Positions 5,572 to 5,760 of a DNA stretch of 5,760 nucleotides are shown piece by piece. A program made the position numbers and the translations under genes. How positions within the stretch are numbered: the stretch's first letter is position 1; each line of letters opens with the position of its first letter. The DNA comes from Candidatus Rokuibacteriota bacterium (lineage in GTDB: Bacteria > Methylomirabilota > Methylomirabilia > Rokubacteriales > JACPHL01), in the NCBI GenBank assembly GCA_016188625.1, contig JACPHL010000194.1, positions 1 through 5,760 of the forward strand, read 5' to 3'. The notes under the pieces are model-generated. The model saw only the letters and a program-made list of their open reading frames with translations. It made no database searches and was not told the origin of the DNA.

Positions 5572-5592
5572 GCGTTCTCAGGGAGGGAACGC
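5572..5592. other. hairpin abutting the right inverted-repeat arm
   Basis: An 8-bp stem pairs 5572-5579 with 5585-5592, with one G-T wobble, around the loop AGGGA. Its last two bases overlap the right arm of the 29-bp inverted repeat, mirroring how the left arm overlaps its own hairpin. Function unknown. Confidence 0.4.
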
Positions 5593-5619
5593 CCCCCGGG
5601 AGGCGCCGACCCCTCGCTC
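5591..5619 (-). repeat. right arm of the 29-bp perfect inverted repeat
   Basis: Exact reverse complement of 4303-4331. It lies 53 bases past the stop of the hydratase gene, so the two arms enclose the phaE-like and phaJ-like genes (1,259 bases between the arms). No target-site duplication is visible outside the arms and no transposase lies between them. Confidence 0.9.
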
Positions 5620-5760
5620 CACACGCTCCGCGGCGCACCCGTCAGTGGCTCGCCGGCCGGGGCCCCTCCTCCTTCGTTCTGAGCCCGTCCTCCGGCTTCC
5701 CCACCCGGCTCGCTCACGACGGGGACCCGCGCCGCTCCGCTTAACGTTCCGCTCGGGGCC

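Larger units (their letters stand above)
5539..5760. other. 222-base non-coding tail with hairpins and an inverted-repeat arm
   Basis: No reading frame here resembles a protein. The stretch holds two hairpins (5544-5561 and 5572-5592), the right arm of the 29-bp inverted repeat (5591-5619), then C-rich sequence without a recognisable promoter or RNA gene. Base use is less G/C-biased at codon positions from about 5505 onward, consistent with leaving coding sequence. The window ends before the next gene can be seen. Confidence 0.6.

Noticed and set aside
4303-5619. Insertion sequence or MITE bounded by the 29-bp inverted repeat
   Set aside because: The enclosed genes are a PhaE-like protein and a hydratase that fit the local pathway. 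There is no transposase and no direct target repeat outside the arms. The repeat is kept as a finding, not as a mobile element.
5382-5744. Small open frames in the 3' tail on both strands
   Set aside because: They overlap the hydratase gene or the repeat/hairpin region, have low-complexity Pro/Arg/Gly composition, lack ribosome binding sites, and show no domain.
1-5760. tRNA, rRNA, CRISPR array or riboswitch
   Set aside because: I saw no cloverleaf with a T-loop GTTCRA-type signature, no regularly spaced direct repeats of CRISPR type, and no riboswitch core; leaders are too short for one except in the phaC-phaE gap, which holds simple hairpins.

Overview
The window is very GC-rich, with strong G/C preference at third codon positions, GTG starts and tightly packed genes. 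It reads as a chromosomal segment of a high-GC bacterium. The gene set and the intergenic G-run/C-run hairpins would fit an uncultured soil or subsurface lineage such as Rokubacteria/Methylomirabilota. That placement is an inference from style only; a high-GC proteobacterium is not excluded.

Layout, all on the + strand. At 117-500 is a small SCP2-like lipid-binding protein whose C-terminal segment is duplicated in tandem. At 517-1878 and 1875-3173 are two class III (CaiB/BaiF) CoA-transferase paralogues joined by a 4-base GTGA overlap. At 3190-4266 is a class III-type polyhydroxyalkanoate (PHA) synthase, PhaC, with an intact Cys-Asp-His triad. A 121-base gap carries hairpins and one arm of a long inverted repeat. 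At 4388-4960 is a short PhaE/phasin-like protein with tryptophan repeats and a C-terminal coiled coil. At 4957-5538, again with a 4-base overlap, is a MaoC-type (R)-enoyl-CoA hydratase (PhaJ-like) with a C-terminal extension. The last 222 bases hold hairpins and the second arm of the inverted repeat but no convincing gene.

Taken together this looks like a PHA storage locus. The PhaJ-like hydratase would turn enoyl-CoA from fatty acid oxidation into (R)-3-hydroxyacyl-CoA, and PhaC with the PhaE-like partner would polymerise it on the granule. The CoA-transferase pair, probably a heteromer, could move CoA onto a hydroxy acid or another organic acid, and the SCP2 protein could bind an acyl-CoA or lipid. 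These last two links are inferred from gene order.

Most worth a second look: the first CoA-transferase keeps the catalytic aspartate (Asp202) while the partner has tryptophan (Trp199) at the aligned position; the PhaE-like protein has three repeats of exactly 27 residues, each with a W-x10-W pair; the SCP2 gene carries a 63-bp tandem duplication; and a perfect 29-bp inverted repeat brackets the phaE-phaJ pair.
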